DNA of 64,000 nt from Zerene cesonia (Eukaryota; Arthropoda; Insecta; Lepidoptera; Pieridae), in the NCBI RefSeq assembly GCF_012273895.1, contig NC_052116.1, forward strand, positions 2,604,001 to 2,668,000, written 5' to 3'. Position 1 is the first letter of the stretch. Every line of letters begins with the position of its first letter. Below the pieces are notes generated by a model. The model was not told the DNA's origin, did no database searches, and worked only from the letters and a program-made list of their open reading frames with translations. Position numbers and translations under genes: made by a program. Shown piece by piece: positions 25,255-35,422 of this stretch.

Positions 25255-25437
25255 AGAATTATTAAAATCACCACTCCTCGAAATGGAGAAACCGGCATGC
25301 CGAAGACTGACCAGTTCAACGACATATGACATCCGCCAACCCGCACTTGGCTAGCGTGGTGGATTGTGGCCTAAACCCTGCTAAAAGCTGGTGTCTCAGC
25401 AGTGGCAACATTTATGGGCAAATGATTATGATGATTA
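25255..25437 (+). mobile_element. SINE-type element with TGATTATGATGATT tail
   Basis: It contains ACCGGCATGCCGAAGACTGA, CATCCGCCAACCCGCACTTG, GCTAGCGTGGTGGATTGTGG and CCTAAACCCTGCTAAAAGCT, then CTCAGCAGTGGCAACATTTATGGGCAAATGATTATGATGATTA (quoted here as a summary of its order). The block order and GAT-rich tail match the common lepidopteran repeat whose 3' end runs to (GAT)n. No coding capacity. Confidence 0.65.
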
Positions 25438-26599
25438 TATACTATTAGTATAATAAATCATATTATTATGTACATATTGTCTTATTGTAGTGACAATATT
25501 AGCACTGTTGAGCAGATGTATCTCAATTTTAAATGCACTGAAACCAATTTTATAACATTTTCTTTTTTTTTAATCTCAAGAAGAAGTAATTTATGTATAG
25601 ACCACACATGAATTATAATTAACTTTGAATCCTGTTATCGAGAACTCTCGAGACTAAGGCGCGTAAAACTAAACAGATTTTATCAGTGCAAATATAAATT
25701 ATATTCAAACATAGATATAGTCATGTGGTCATGTAATCTAAAGTTTGTTCAAAACATGTGATTATTTGCTTGAAATAATTATTTACTCATCACACAAACA
25801 CGTCTTTATTCATTGTTGGTATAGTACTTATCCTATTATTATGCGACAATTAACATTGTTCGATAATTCTTTTTCAAATTTGATAAAAACGTTTTGTATT
25901 GATTACTTACTTTTGTCGTAATGTTTGTATGTATAGCACAAATAGGCAGGTCACGACTAATGCCAACCGTGGTTCGTAAAACACTGATCTCGATGGTCAT
26001 GACTAGTTTGATCTTTCTTAATTCTTATCTATTGATATTGGTATTCAGTTTATTGTATTGATAAAGTAAATGTTATATACAAATCGTATTTATGTATATC
26101 TCTAAACCGACAATAATTATCAGTTGGTCATGTGAAATAAGTTACTGTAAAATGTGATTAATAATTAGCTTGGCTAAGCTTTTTTATGAATTAAAAAAAA
26201 CAAACTATGGTTAACGATTGGTTATTTTGTTTTTGTTAGGTACGTGTGTTTTTAGGTTCCTTAACAGATCATTATAATTATTTTGAATGATAGAGAATTC
26301 CTGACACCTTTATTTCATTTAATTATGGGAAAAATTAAAGTTTTTCGTAAGGCGATGCAGTGGCAACGATGACATAAACAAAATACCAGCTTTATTTAAT
26401 AATCTAATAGGTATTAGCTGTTATTAATGTATTATTAACAAGGCTAGGCAATTCAACCCCTTGCCCACTCCCTCATAACTGAGATTTTTTTAGAGTCATG
26501 GACACTAGAGTAACGGTACAAAAAAGACAGATTGGAAATAAAATATTTTTTTTTATATGTGACTACACGCGTGCCGTAATCCTCACTGGCCATTGCGTC

Positions 26600-26700
26600 G
26601 AACTTTTGATCCATAGACGTACCGATTTCGTCACGATGTTTTCCTTTTATTGTTATTAAGGACTAATCAATGATAAACAAACACATCAGTCAATAGACAC
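26600..26700 (-). mobile_element. Decayed SINE fragment
   Basis: TCGTCACGATGTTTTCCTTT is the diagnostic internal block of a common lepidopteran SINE (usual form CCTCACGATGTTTTCCTTC). The tRNA-like head is not recognisable. Short and diverged. Confidence 0.45.
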
Positions 26701-27709
26701 GTGATGTTTATTTATCCGGCGCGTTTATCGTTGTTGACCCCACTGGGTTGGATTTAATCAATAATTCATTAGGCTTACATAATGCATCGAGTTTAGGTGC
26801 ACCTTTTATCGCGGGTGCTTTTAGGAATCGTATTGCAAATTCTGTTTGTTTGTGGAATCTGAGATCTTTGAAATAGTTCGCTTTACTCACCTCAATTGTT
26901 TATGCACGAATATTATTAAGTATTATGACATACTTTTCTAGAAGTGAATATTAAAAATTATCCCTTAATGGCTCTACTTTGTTAAATACACAGTGATTTA
27001 AGTAAAAAGATATAGTAGTATTTTTTTAATGTAAATTAAATAGAAAACTTGAAAAAAACTTTTTCTTTTTAGTTAGTAATGTTTTTTGCTAAAGCGTGGT
27101 TCGGTATCCTTGTAGAGTAATAAGTGAAACAAAGAGTTCTTTAGCATAATAGACAAATATTATTCAATAATTTTTCTCCTTTTAGAAAACGTTTAAAATT
27201 TGAATGTGGAAGATTTATATAAGTAACCCATTTATTATTATTTTTTTTTTAAATTGCCAGTATTTATTTATTGGTGTATTTTTAGGTTCAAAGTTCCAAT
27301 GACGTCAAAAATGGATTAGGTTTCTGTCAACCTTCTTGGTACGTATGCATTATTGATGTAATCTGTGTTTTAATTTTTTATTCTGTTTTCAATATTTAAA
27401 AAATTGTTTGTTTAAGTACTAAGTTATTAAAATGGAAATTCTCGTCTACAGCGGTTTACTTAATTATAATTTTGAAATCAAATAATTTTTTGGAAAAGCC
27501 AAGTAAATATCAAATATGGAGTTAGTCAAAATAAAGGCCAGACGCGTTGACATTTATCAACTCTCGATCAGCGAACCATAACAAATGGGCAATAATTGAA
27601 GGACTTCTAGCATTATTTAACTTATAAAATAACTATAGTTTGTTAATCTAATCATGATGTGCTGATGAAATTTTGACGTGTCAGACGTCTGGTTAGATTT
27701 TCTTATTTT

Positions 27710-27758
27710 ATAATTTTATATAGGAAATTGCATGCATGCAATTTATATATAAAATTAT
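27710..27758. repeat. Imperfect 49-base foldback with a 20-base palindromic core
   Basis: The core AAATTGCATGCATGCAATTT (27725-27744) is a perfect palindrome. Outside it, ATAATTTTATATA at the left pairs with TATATAAAATTAT at the right, with a small bulge. No flanking transposon features were recognised. Confidence 0.75.
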
Positions 27759-28217
27759 GTTTTTACGGTATATTATATAAATATATAGTAAAATTGAGAA
27801 CTTCCTTCGTTTTTATGATAATGAGTTAAAAAATCTGTTCTAGAGGTGAAATTTTTTCAATTTAATAATTTTTTAGCAAGCTTTTTAATAAAGCAAGCAA
27901 AATATATTAAAATAAACTAGTTTTCCGTCTGTGGCTTCACCCGCGTTGTCAAAGCAAATTCCCCCTGGAATATGATCTTTCACTTGAGAGCTCAGTAGAA
28001 ATAACTCCAGCCTGAAAGACAAACCTAATTAATATTGAAGAAGTTAAATTAATCTATGAGAAAAATAAGGGAAGATCTATAATTAATGACAAAAATAACA
28101 GTAAAATTGTGATAACGGTACCTGAATATATACGAAATAAGAAAGATTTATGTTAGTTATCTTCTTTTAATTAGTTGTCTTAATTAGTTACTTACATTCA
28201 CATATACCCAACGTCCC

Positions 28218-28500
28218 TGAATATTGGGTCTCGGACTCTCACTGAAAACAGAACATCCAACTACGGTCCACCACGGCAGGGTTGTGATTATTATAAGAGA
28301 AGAGGCATCGGAGTGGTCACGTCACCTGATGGTAAATGATTAGCGACGCCCATATGCACTAACAACGCCAGGGACATTGTGAGTTTGTTGTTGGCCTTTA
28401 TTATTGGAATACGCTCTCTTCATAAAGGTCCTTAGATCGTAACCATTTGGACATACCACACGAGGAACTTGGTTCCATAAATCCGGTGACCGCGAAAAAA
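28218..28500 (+). mobile_element. SINE/LINE-derived repeat fragment
   Basis: GGTCACGTCACCTGATGGTA followed by AATGATTAGCGACGCCCATA is the recurrent lepidopteran block seen in another form at 53292 (CGCCTGATGGTAAGCGCTAC then CACCGCCCATGAAC). It is followed by GTTGTTGGCCTTTATTATTG and TCCGGTGACCGCG. No ORF. Confidence 0.55.
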
Positions 28501-29487
28501 ACTTTTTGCAATAACCAAACCATTATCCAATATATGTGTTTTATTTTCTCATAAAAACTATATGGAATAATAATATACTAAGGTACATAGGTATCATTCA
28601 GTAAATAAGTTTGTATCTGAATATGTATTCTCTACATTTACAATAAATTATAGGTACTTGAGTACACAGTTTTTATTTTAGTCATTAGAGTAGTTAAAAC
28701 CAACGTTAGTTATAATTGATGATTATTTCATTGAAAATTGCATGTCATTAGCGATTCGCTTCACAATTAGATTATAATGTAAGTAATGTGTGTGTGATCA
28801 GGAAAAAAAGTATGTACTAACATAATTTAATTTCATATTATAATAATAATAACATTGACGTGGTTCGAGGGCAAAGAATGCGAATTACATTTTCTAGTAC
28901 AAACGTAATACTAAAAATTAAAAAATCCTTCTTTATTGAATGAAATTCCACCGATTTTCACTCTGCTTTTGTTATCGTTTTTCACCTGCCAGTTTTAGTA
29001 TAAATAAAATTAGTAATGTCTATGTCGCTGTTTTCTGTTACAATTATAACAAAAAGCATCATTTAATTTATTTGGTTGGTTTTTTTAATTGCTATACACC
29101 GTTTTGATTTTACACATCCAACTCATTTATTCTTTAAAAAAAGATTTTACATTTTTAATTATCAGTCGAACCATAACGAGAGGAGTGATAACGATTTAAT
29201 ATAGTACATATACAAAGAATTCATCAAAGCTACGTTTCCATGAAAATAATTGATGAATTAATTTAATTAGAGTAGTTTTTATTACATTTTCTCAGACATT
29301 AAGCTAAATCTTTAATAAACGTAAATAGCACATCACTATAAGTCATCAGTCGTTATGTTGTCGTAATTATCAAATGTCGTATGTCAGACGTCAGTGTCAT
29401 TTGTCATATGTCAAGTTCACGTTCACGCTGTTGTTTCGTATTATACTTTAATTTTGTTTACACGTATCCTGTTAATTCATAGTTACA

Positions 29488-32201
29488 ATGTCTAATTTTA
29501 CTGAAACAGCTATACAAAATATTGGTAAGGTTTTAAATGATCCAAACCGACCAATGAAAGAAAGGTTTCGTGCATTGTTCACTCTTCGAAATATAGGCGG
29601 TGAAACTGCAATAAGTTGCATTAGTGAGTGTTTCAAAGATGATTCAGTGCTGTTAAAACATGAATTAGCTTATTGTTTAGGACAGATGCAGGATAAAACA
29701 GCGATACCCATTCTAAGAGGAGTTCTAGAAGATAAAAACCAAGATCCAATAGTTCGGCACGAAGCAGGTTAGTTTTATCGAAACAATATATTCTCACGTA
29801 CTTGATAAGGCTTGATAAGCTAAGTAGAATGCCAATTACCCGCTTACTAAGAGTATTAATTTTTCCGATGAAAAATTGTAAAGTCCCTTTTAAACTTTAG
29901 TATAGATTATCCCCTTTCCCTTATCCTTTCTTGGTGCAGTTGTTGGTTTGGTTTGTGCATATTAATATATGCAACTTATTGTGTAAAAATGTCAGTATAA
30001 TAAATATCTATACTGTCAAAATGAGCACACTAAAATTATTTGATTATTTTTTGGACTGCCTCAAAACATGATGTCAATTCCGTAAAAAAAATCCAAATAC
30101 TTACAGAACTTTAAAGCTATATAAATAAAATTACTATATGATATATAGCTGCATTACTGTATATTGTTTTAAAGACATATTTTAAATGAATATCCATCCT
30201 TTGTGTTCTAGAATTATTTGCAATTTTGTTATTTAAATTAAATTTATGAATTTCAGGAGAAGCGCTCGGAGCCATAGGTGATCCAAACCTCATTGAGTTA
30301 TTAGAGAGATATAAGAATGATCCGGCCATAGAAGTGGCTGAAACCTGTCAAATAGCATTACAAAGGCTCAGCTGGGTGTCACAGAGCAGTGATGAGAATT
30401 TGAGCAGAAGTAAATTCTTGTCTATAGATCCAGCGCCACCTAGCACAGAGCAGGATGTTGAAACTTTGAAAAGTACAATGTTGGATGAGAAAAAATCTTT
30501 GTTTGAGAGGTACAGAGCTATGTTCAGTTTACGCAACTTGGGCACCACTGAAAGTATCAACGCTTTGGGAGAAGGTAAATAAGATAATTATATTATTTAC
30601 GGTAATATAATATAAACTGCTCTGTACTTTGCATGCTAAACAAACATCGTTCAAATCCGTTAAACAGTTTTTTTTGAGTTATGAGTGGTGTAAATAATGA
30701 CTTTGGTATATACATTTAAGAGGAGGATTTTACTCTATAACTATGTTCATCAATATATAATATCCATTCTAATCTATTATAATAAAGAAATAAATTGCTC
30801 AAAAATTACAAAGTTTGTATCTTTATAAACCAGTGTGAAATAATAGTATGCTATTGTATTTCATACGGTGAGTGGGAGAGCTGGAGGCCAATTTCCTTTT
30901 CCTGACTCTTCCCAGTCCATTCCCTCTCCCTAGTCATCAATCCTTTCCTTAACTCTTACTCCTTAAGAGGGCAGCAAGTTTGCAAAGGTCTGAGCCTATT
31001 CCAATGTTCATTGGTGGTGGTACTCGCTTACCATGAGGCGAACCACCAGCTCAGTTGCCCGCTATTACATTAAAAAAAATCTATCACCTAAGCATTAATA
31101 ATTAATATAAGTAATTCATTCAAATCAGTTTTCACACTTATAAGACTAATAATTTTTAAAATTAAAACAAAATTGACTTAATTTATCTTACTCACATTAC
31201 AGGTTTCAAAGCAACTAGTGCTTTATTCCGGCACGAAGTTGCCTTCATATTCGGTCAAATGCAAGACGAGCGCAGCATTCCGTTCTTGAAACATACTCTA
31301 GAAGATACTCAGGAACATGAGATGGTGAGGCATGAAGCAGCCGAGGCTCTTGGATCTATCGCTACACCTGAATGTACTGAAGTATTACAGAGGTAATTCT
31401 CACAATATTCAAATTGCTGTGTATTAATTTAATAATTTATATAGCCTACACTAACCACAGAAAGTATATCAAAATAGTTAACATTATATGTTTAAATTAT
31501 ATTGCAAAATTGTTTTGTGGTAAACACATCCCCCAGATTGAGACCGGTGTACTCTGACCTCTGCAACTCAACCCAAGATCTGGCAAATGTCCTCACACCA
31601 TCTCTTTATTGGATACCCTATTCTAGCTTTGTATTATGCTTTGATGGTATTATCGTTTTTTAAGAAATTAAATTTGAACTTACTCAAATGCTCCGACTGA
31701 GCTTATATCAACTCCTACGAGCGGTAGTCAGTGGCCTTTCTCTCCTAATGTCGTGATCGTTTCCCTTAAAACCGGGTAATTCAAAAAAAATTTTTCGAGG
31801 CCCGATCTCTGCAAATATCCATGGGCGAATCAACGGTTGGCCATAAAAAGTATTTGAAAAATATGAAGAATAGAAAATCAGCTTCATGAGGTGGGATTTG
31901 AACTTTCGTCATTCATCATGGGACCTCATCTGCTCGGTATGGACTAGAGCAAAGGGCGTAAGTTCGTATCCCGCCTCTTCTTTTATCTTCTTTCATCTTT
32001 ATACATAAAAAATTGCAATTGGTGCTATTAAATGCTGAAGCTATAAAAGATAGTTGAAAAACATGTAATTTAATTTGCAGGTATCTCAACGATCCCAGGC
32101 CAGTAGTTCGCGAAAGCTGTGAAGTCGCGCTTGATATGTCAGAGTATGAAAATAGCCCTGAATTCCAATATGCTAATACTTTGTTGACTGTTGAGAGCTA
32201 A
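29488..32201 (+). CDS. DOHH: Deoxyhypusine hydroxylase (302 residues, four exons)
   Basis: DOHH hydroxylates deoxyhypusine on eIF5A to hypusine, the last step of hypusine synthesis, using a di-iron centre, in the cytosol. Exons 29488-29767, 30257-30574, 31203-31392 and 32081-32201 join in phase at GT-AG sites to 909 bases, that is 302 residues plus TAA, the same length as the human enzyme. The protein is two four-helix halves of HEAT-like repeats. The four iron-binding His-Glu pairs are all present: H58-E59 (KHELAYCLGQ), H91-E92 (RHEAGEALG), H210-E211 (RHEVAFIFGQ) and H243-E244 (RHEAAEALG). Each half repeats RxRAxFxLRN (residues 26-36 and 178-188). The ATG at 29488 is the natural start. Introns 2 and 3 carry SINEs. 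The Drosophila counterpart is nero. Confidence 0.97.
30830..31078 (-). mobile_element. SINE-like repeat in DOHH intron 2
   Basis: On the plus strand it runs from CAGTGTGAAATAATAGTATG through TACGGTGAGTGGGAGAGCTG and CTTCCCAGTCCATTCCCTCT to TTACCATGAGGCGAACCACC. In reverse complement this is the same element as 53262-53590. The family has no ORF and looks non-autonomous. Confidence 0.75.
31795..31985 (-). mobile_element. tRNA-headed SINE in DOHH intron 3
   Basis: The plus strand GGTGGGATTTGAACTTTCG is the reverse complement of a Pol III B-box (GTTCAAATCC). On the minus strand an A-box-like GGTCCCATGATGAATGACG region is less clear. CCCGCCTCTTCTTTTATCTT borders it. No tRNA acceptor stem can be formed. 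Confidence 0.5.
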
Positions 32202-32403
32202 TTATAATATAAATGAAACAAATATGAGAATTTGATATAGAGAATATTCGAGAGAGTTTTGCGGTATACTATTATATGCTTTATTTTTCATATTTTGAAA
32301 TAGATTGTATCGAGCTATAAGCTATTGAGATTGCAATTTGAAATTGTATTCGTTGATTGAAAAATGTTTTTTATTTATGCTTTATTATTTATTTTATTTA
32401 CAA

Positions 32404-32590
32404 ACTAGCTATTACCCGCGGCTTCGCACGCGTTAAATTTGAAGTCGTTTAATAGATGTTTTATATATATAAACCTTCCTCTTTTACCTCTCTATCTATT
32501 AAAAAACCATCAAAATCTGTTGCGTACTTTTAAAGATTTAAGTATACATAGGGATAGAGAAAGCGACTTTGTTTTATACTGTGTAGTGAT
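32404..32590 (+). mobile_element. LINE 3' fragment (ACTAGCTxTTxCCCGCGGCTTC family) beside the DOHH 3' end
   Basis: It opens ACTAGCTATTACCCGCGGCT, has CGTTAAATTTGAAGTCGTTT and AATAGATGTTTTATATATAT, and ends GCGACTTTGTTTTATACTGT then GTAGTGAT. It lies about 200 bases after the DOHH stop. The same family occurs at 43340-43537. A candidate AATAAA for DOHH follows at 32726-32731, so the element may be part of the 3' UTR. Confidence 0.65.
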
Positions 32591-33210
32591 GTCAAATAGC
32601 TCATTTGTCGACAAATATTTTATGTTCAATGAAAATTACTGATATGAAGATTTTTTTATAATGGTAGTATGAATTATCTGTTGATTACGAAATGTTTCAG
32701 TCTACAATTGATTTTCAGCCTTTTTAATAAAGTTATATTACATAAGTAGGTTGTCTTATTTATTTGTATAATTTAATCACGTATATACCGTAGATAGCTA
32801 CTAACTACTTAAGCAAATATATAAACAACATGAAGGATGTACTGTTGTGTTTGATTTTACGTGTTTATTTTGAAATTCTTTAAAAGATTTTTAATCGTTG
32901 AGACGTGACCACGCTCGCTGTTGTGTTAGAATCGTTGGACTAAATAATATAATGAATAAATCTCGTTAATATTAAATTAACTGTATTTTCTACCATAAAA
33001 AATGTTTAGGTGTCAAGTTTTTATTATTGCTTAATTCTTGAATGAAATTATTGTAATTATTGACTAAGTGATTAGTAAAATGTAAGAAAAGAGCATGTAG
33101 CAGGCGAGTGACAACTATTTTTTACAGTAGTACTGGAGTTTCTGAGATTAGCTCTTTGAAATTAATAAACTCTTTAACTTATGTATTAGTATAGATATCA
33201 CACTATCTGC

Positions 33211-33412
33211 TATCACACTAACACTATAAATGTAAAAGTTTGTTTGTTTGGATGTTAGTCTGTCAATCACGCTGAAAATGCTGAACGGATTTTGATGAAA
33301 TTTGGCATACAGTAGGAGCTTACTTGGGTGATAGGATTGTTTGTATCCCGATTATATGGTCCCTTGGGATAAAACAAGAATCTTGATATGCGGGCGGAGC
33401 CGGGACGAGCGT
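33211..33412 (+). mobile_element. Non-autonomous repeat (GGGCGGAGCCGGG family)
   Basis: CACTAACACTATAAATGTAA, AAGTTTGTTTGTTTGGATGT, GCTGAACGGATTTTGATGAA, ATTTGGCATACAGTAGGAGC, then a right end of GCGGGCGGAGCCGGGACGAG. The layout resembles the Helitrons (TATAAATG start, GATTTTGATGAAATTTGG middle) but no CTAG end is visible. A right-end scrap occurs near 12061. Confidence 0.6.
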
Positions 33413-33905
33413 CAGGTAAGTATAAAGTCTTTAATCTTCCCCTTTGTCTGGTTGTTACCTCACAACTATTTTTTTTACTGTCTTTAGTTTTTACCTGTGT
33501 TCCATTATTGCCTTATTTTTGCTTACCCACAAGTCGGATTGTCGTTTTCCTTGATTGTTAGGGTTGCCTGGTAGAGATCGCTATCTAGATGTCATCAATG
33601 CCACCTTTTGCTAATTGTTTTAAGTTTTTTGTTCACCTGTACCTTATTTGTTTTTGTAGGCAATAAATAATTTTCATTCATTAATTCATTCAACCCTATA
33701 TGCATAGTAATAGAAAATTATTGTACGTATAAAACTAGAACTATCTAGAACATGGAAATAAAATGGAAACTCGTAAAGTTTTCTACATTTTTATTATTGA
33801 ACATAACATTTGGTGTATAATATTATTTATAGTAATCGTAACATAAAATCTTGGAGTGTAAAAATATAGTGTGGCGTGGAATTGCGAAATGCATCCATTT
33901 ATGCT

Positions 33906-34216
33906 ATGTTTATTCGATTGTTGACGTGGTTTTATGTGCTTATAATATATGGAATTTCTGCTGTGGTAAGGTTTTATACATTTCGAAACTAAAGTTATAT
34001 TAATTCACTTCGCGTTTGAACAGTTAGCATCACATAAAAATTATGACTCAATTTTGGACTACAATTTTATAAGAGGAAGCGAGATGGGGTTTTATGCGTA
34101 CGAGCTGTGGTGAGTGACTAAACGTGTGTGTGTGTGTGTATAAAATGAAGAGATCTAGGTTGAATGCTACATTTTTAATATGAGTAAATATCTTATACCT
34201 TTAAACGAGCAATTCT

Positions 34217-34251
<35 letters not shown>

Positions 34252-35135
34252 GGAATCTCGGAATCGGCTCCAACGATTTTCATGAAATTTAGTATACAGG
34301 GGGTTTCGGGGGCGATAAATCGATCTAGCTAGGAATTTTTTTTAGAAAATGTCATATTCGTGTTTTATTCGTTGTTTTTTTCCTGACATCTATTGGTAAA
34401 TAAAAATACTATTTTGCTTCGTAGGTAGCTGGACAACTGAAATAACACATAGGCACTTTTTATACCGATATTCCTACGGGATACGGTTACGCAGCACGCT
34501 TACGCGGTTTCAACCGCGGGTCACAGCTAGTAATCTTGTAATGCACTCAAGTAATGTCTAATAAATATGTCTGTCTCACATCTTGAAATAACCTAATACG
34601 CCATAACGCTTTAACCCTTCCTCCATTGTAGTGGCGATATTTTTTTTTATTTTTATTTATTTATTTAATAATATAGTGGCTTCTAGCCATGCCATGCCAT
34701 ACAGTAATTGAATTACTTACACGTTAAAACAACAATTTTACACATTCCAAATATATAAGTGAGTCACGATATATGAATATCGAAATTACCTTTCAATCCG
34801 AAGATTAAGATGCACTGGCAATATTTAGATGTTCTTTTGACTTAACCGACTTTCGTCCAAAATCAGACCGACCGAAGTATCGTATTAAGTATCGTAAGAC
34901 TATATTATATTAATTTGTATAGACCTCGAATGTTCTGGAAATGGAACAATCATCGTTCTTCGGGTTCACTCATGAAGTAAGAGTCAGTCCAAGCACCATG
35001 GAATTAGTTGAGGAGTTAGAAGACGCAGTATGGCAACACTCCACTGGAGACCGTCAAGTTAGGAGGTACTTCGACACTTATGACACGCCTTTCGTGGGAG
35101 AGAGCAGACGGAAAAATGATTTGAATTACGAATAA
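33906..35135 (+). CDS. Tentative small secreted protein gene (incomplete model)
   Basis: Three exon candidates. 33906-33965 encodes MFIRLLTWFYVLIIYGISAV, a convincing signal peptide, before a GTAAGG donor. 34024-34109, after TTTGAACAG, continues in phase with LASHKNYDSILDYNF and a GFYAYEL motif, then TG|GTGAGT. 34923-35135, after TTGTATAG, reads TSNVLEMEQSSFFGF through VRVSPSTMELVEELEDAVWQ and ends KNDLNYE at TAA. The last exon must begin in phase 0 (a stop precedes it), whereas exon 2 ends in phase 2. So either one more exon of suitable length is missing between 34110 and 34922, or the pieces belong to different transcripts. I do not recognise the protein. An AATAAA overlaps the stop. Confidence 0.4.
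34205..34400 (+). mobile_element. Repeat fragment with (TA)n and GGCTCCAACGATTTTCATG block
   Basis: A TA microsatellite (34218-34248) is followed by GGAATCTCGGAATCGGCTCC, AACGATTTTCATGAAATTTA, GTATACAGGGGGTTTCGGGG and GCGATAAATCGATCTAGCTA. This is a block seen widely in Lepidoptera (from memory). It directly abuts the Helitron 3' fragment at 34421, so this spot has received more than one insertion. Confidence 0.6.
34421..34530 (+). mobile_element. Lep1-type Helitron, 3' fragment
   Basis: GTAGGTAGCTGGACAACTGA, then ACCGATATTCCTACGGGATA, then a hairpin GCGGTTTCAACCGC and GGTCACAGCTAG|T. The 5' half is missing. It carries an extra GTTACGCAGCACGC before the hairpin compared with 59762-59969. Confidence 0.8.
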
Positions 35136-35246
35136 AAGACTTGTTGATTTCATTTGTTTTATTTGTTGAATCCAGTAGTACCTACAACATCTACGTTGGC
35201 ACCTATAAGACATAAGCTAAGCGTATCATATGATTTCTATATATTA

Positions 35247-35422
35247 CTAGCTGACTCGGCAAACGCTGTTCTGCCTTACTCTTATTATTTAGGGGGAAAA
35301 AATAGATGTTGGCCGATTCTCATAGATACCGGATAAGCACAAAAAAAATCATCAAAATCGGTCAAGCCGTTTCGGAGGAGTATGGCAACGAAAACTGTGT
35401 CACGAGAATTTTATATATTAGA
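35247..35422 (-). mobile_element. Non-autonomous Helitron
   Basis: On the minus strand it starts TCTAATATATAAAATTCTCG and ends GCGTTTGCCGAGTCAGCTAG, with A before and T after, so both ends are canonical. It lies about 110 bases past the stop of the tentative secreted-protein gene. Confidence 0.88.

Larger units (their letters stand above)
23187..29487. other. 6.3-kb interval between divergent globin and deoxyhypusine hydroxylase genes
   Basis: The two genes are transcribed away from each other, so both promoters and the globin 5' UTR exon should be here. I find no supported exon. Contents: a Helitron (24340-24519), a local tandem repeat (24602-24680), SINE-type fragments (25255-25437, 26600-26700, 28218-28500), a foldback (27710-27758), and an LINE-like scrap (27917-27990). 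Just upstream of the hydroxylase ATG, 29360-29415 holds several TGTCA/TGACA words and a GACGTC. Confidence 0.55.

Noticed and set aside
30348..30560. Minus-strand ORF opposite DOHH exon 2
   Set aside because: Shadow of a confirmed exon.
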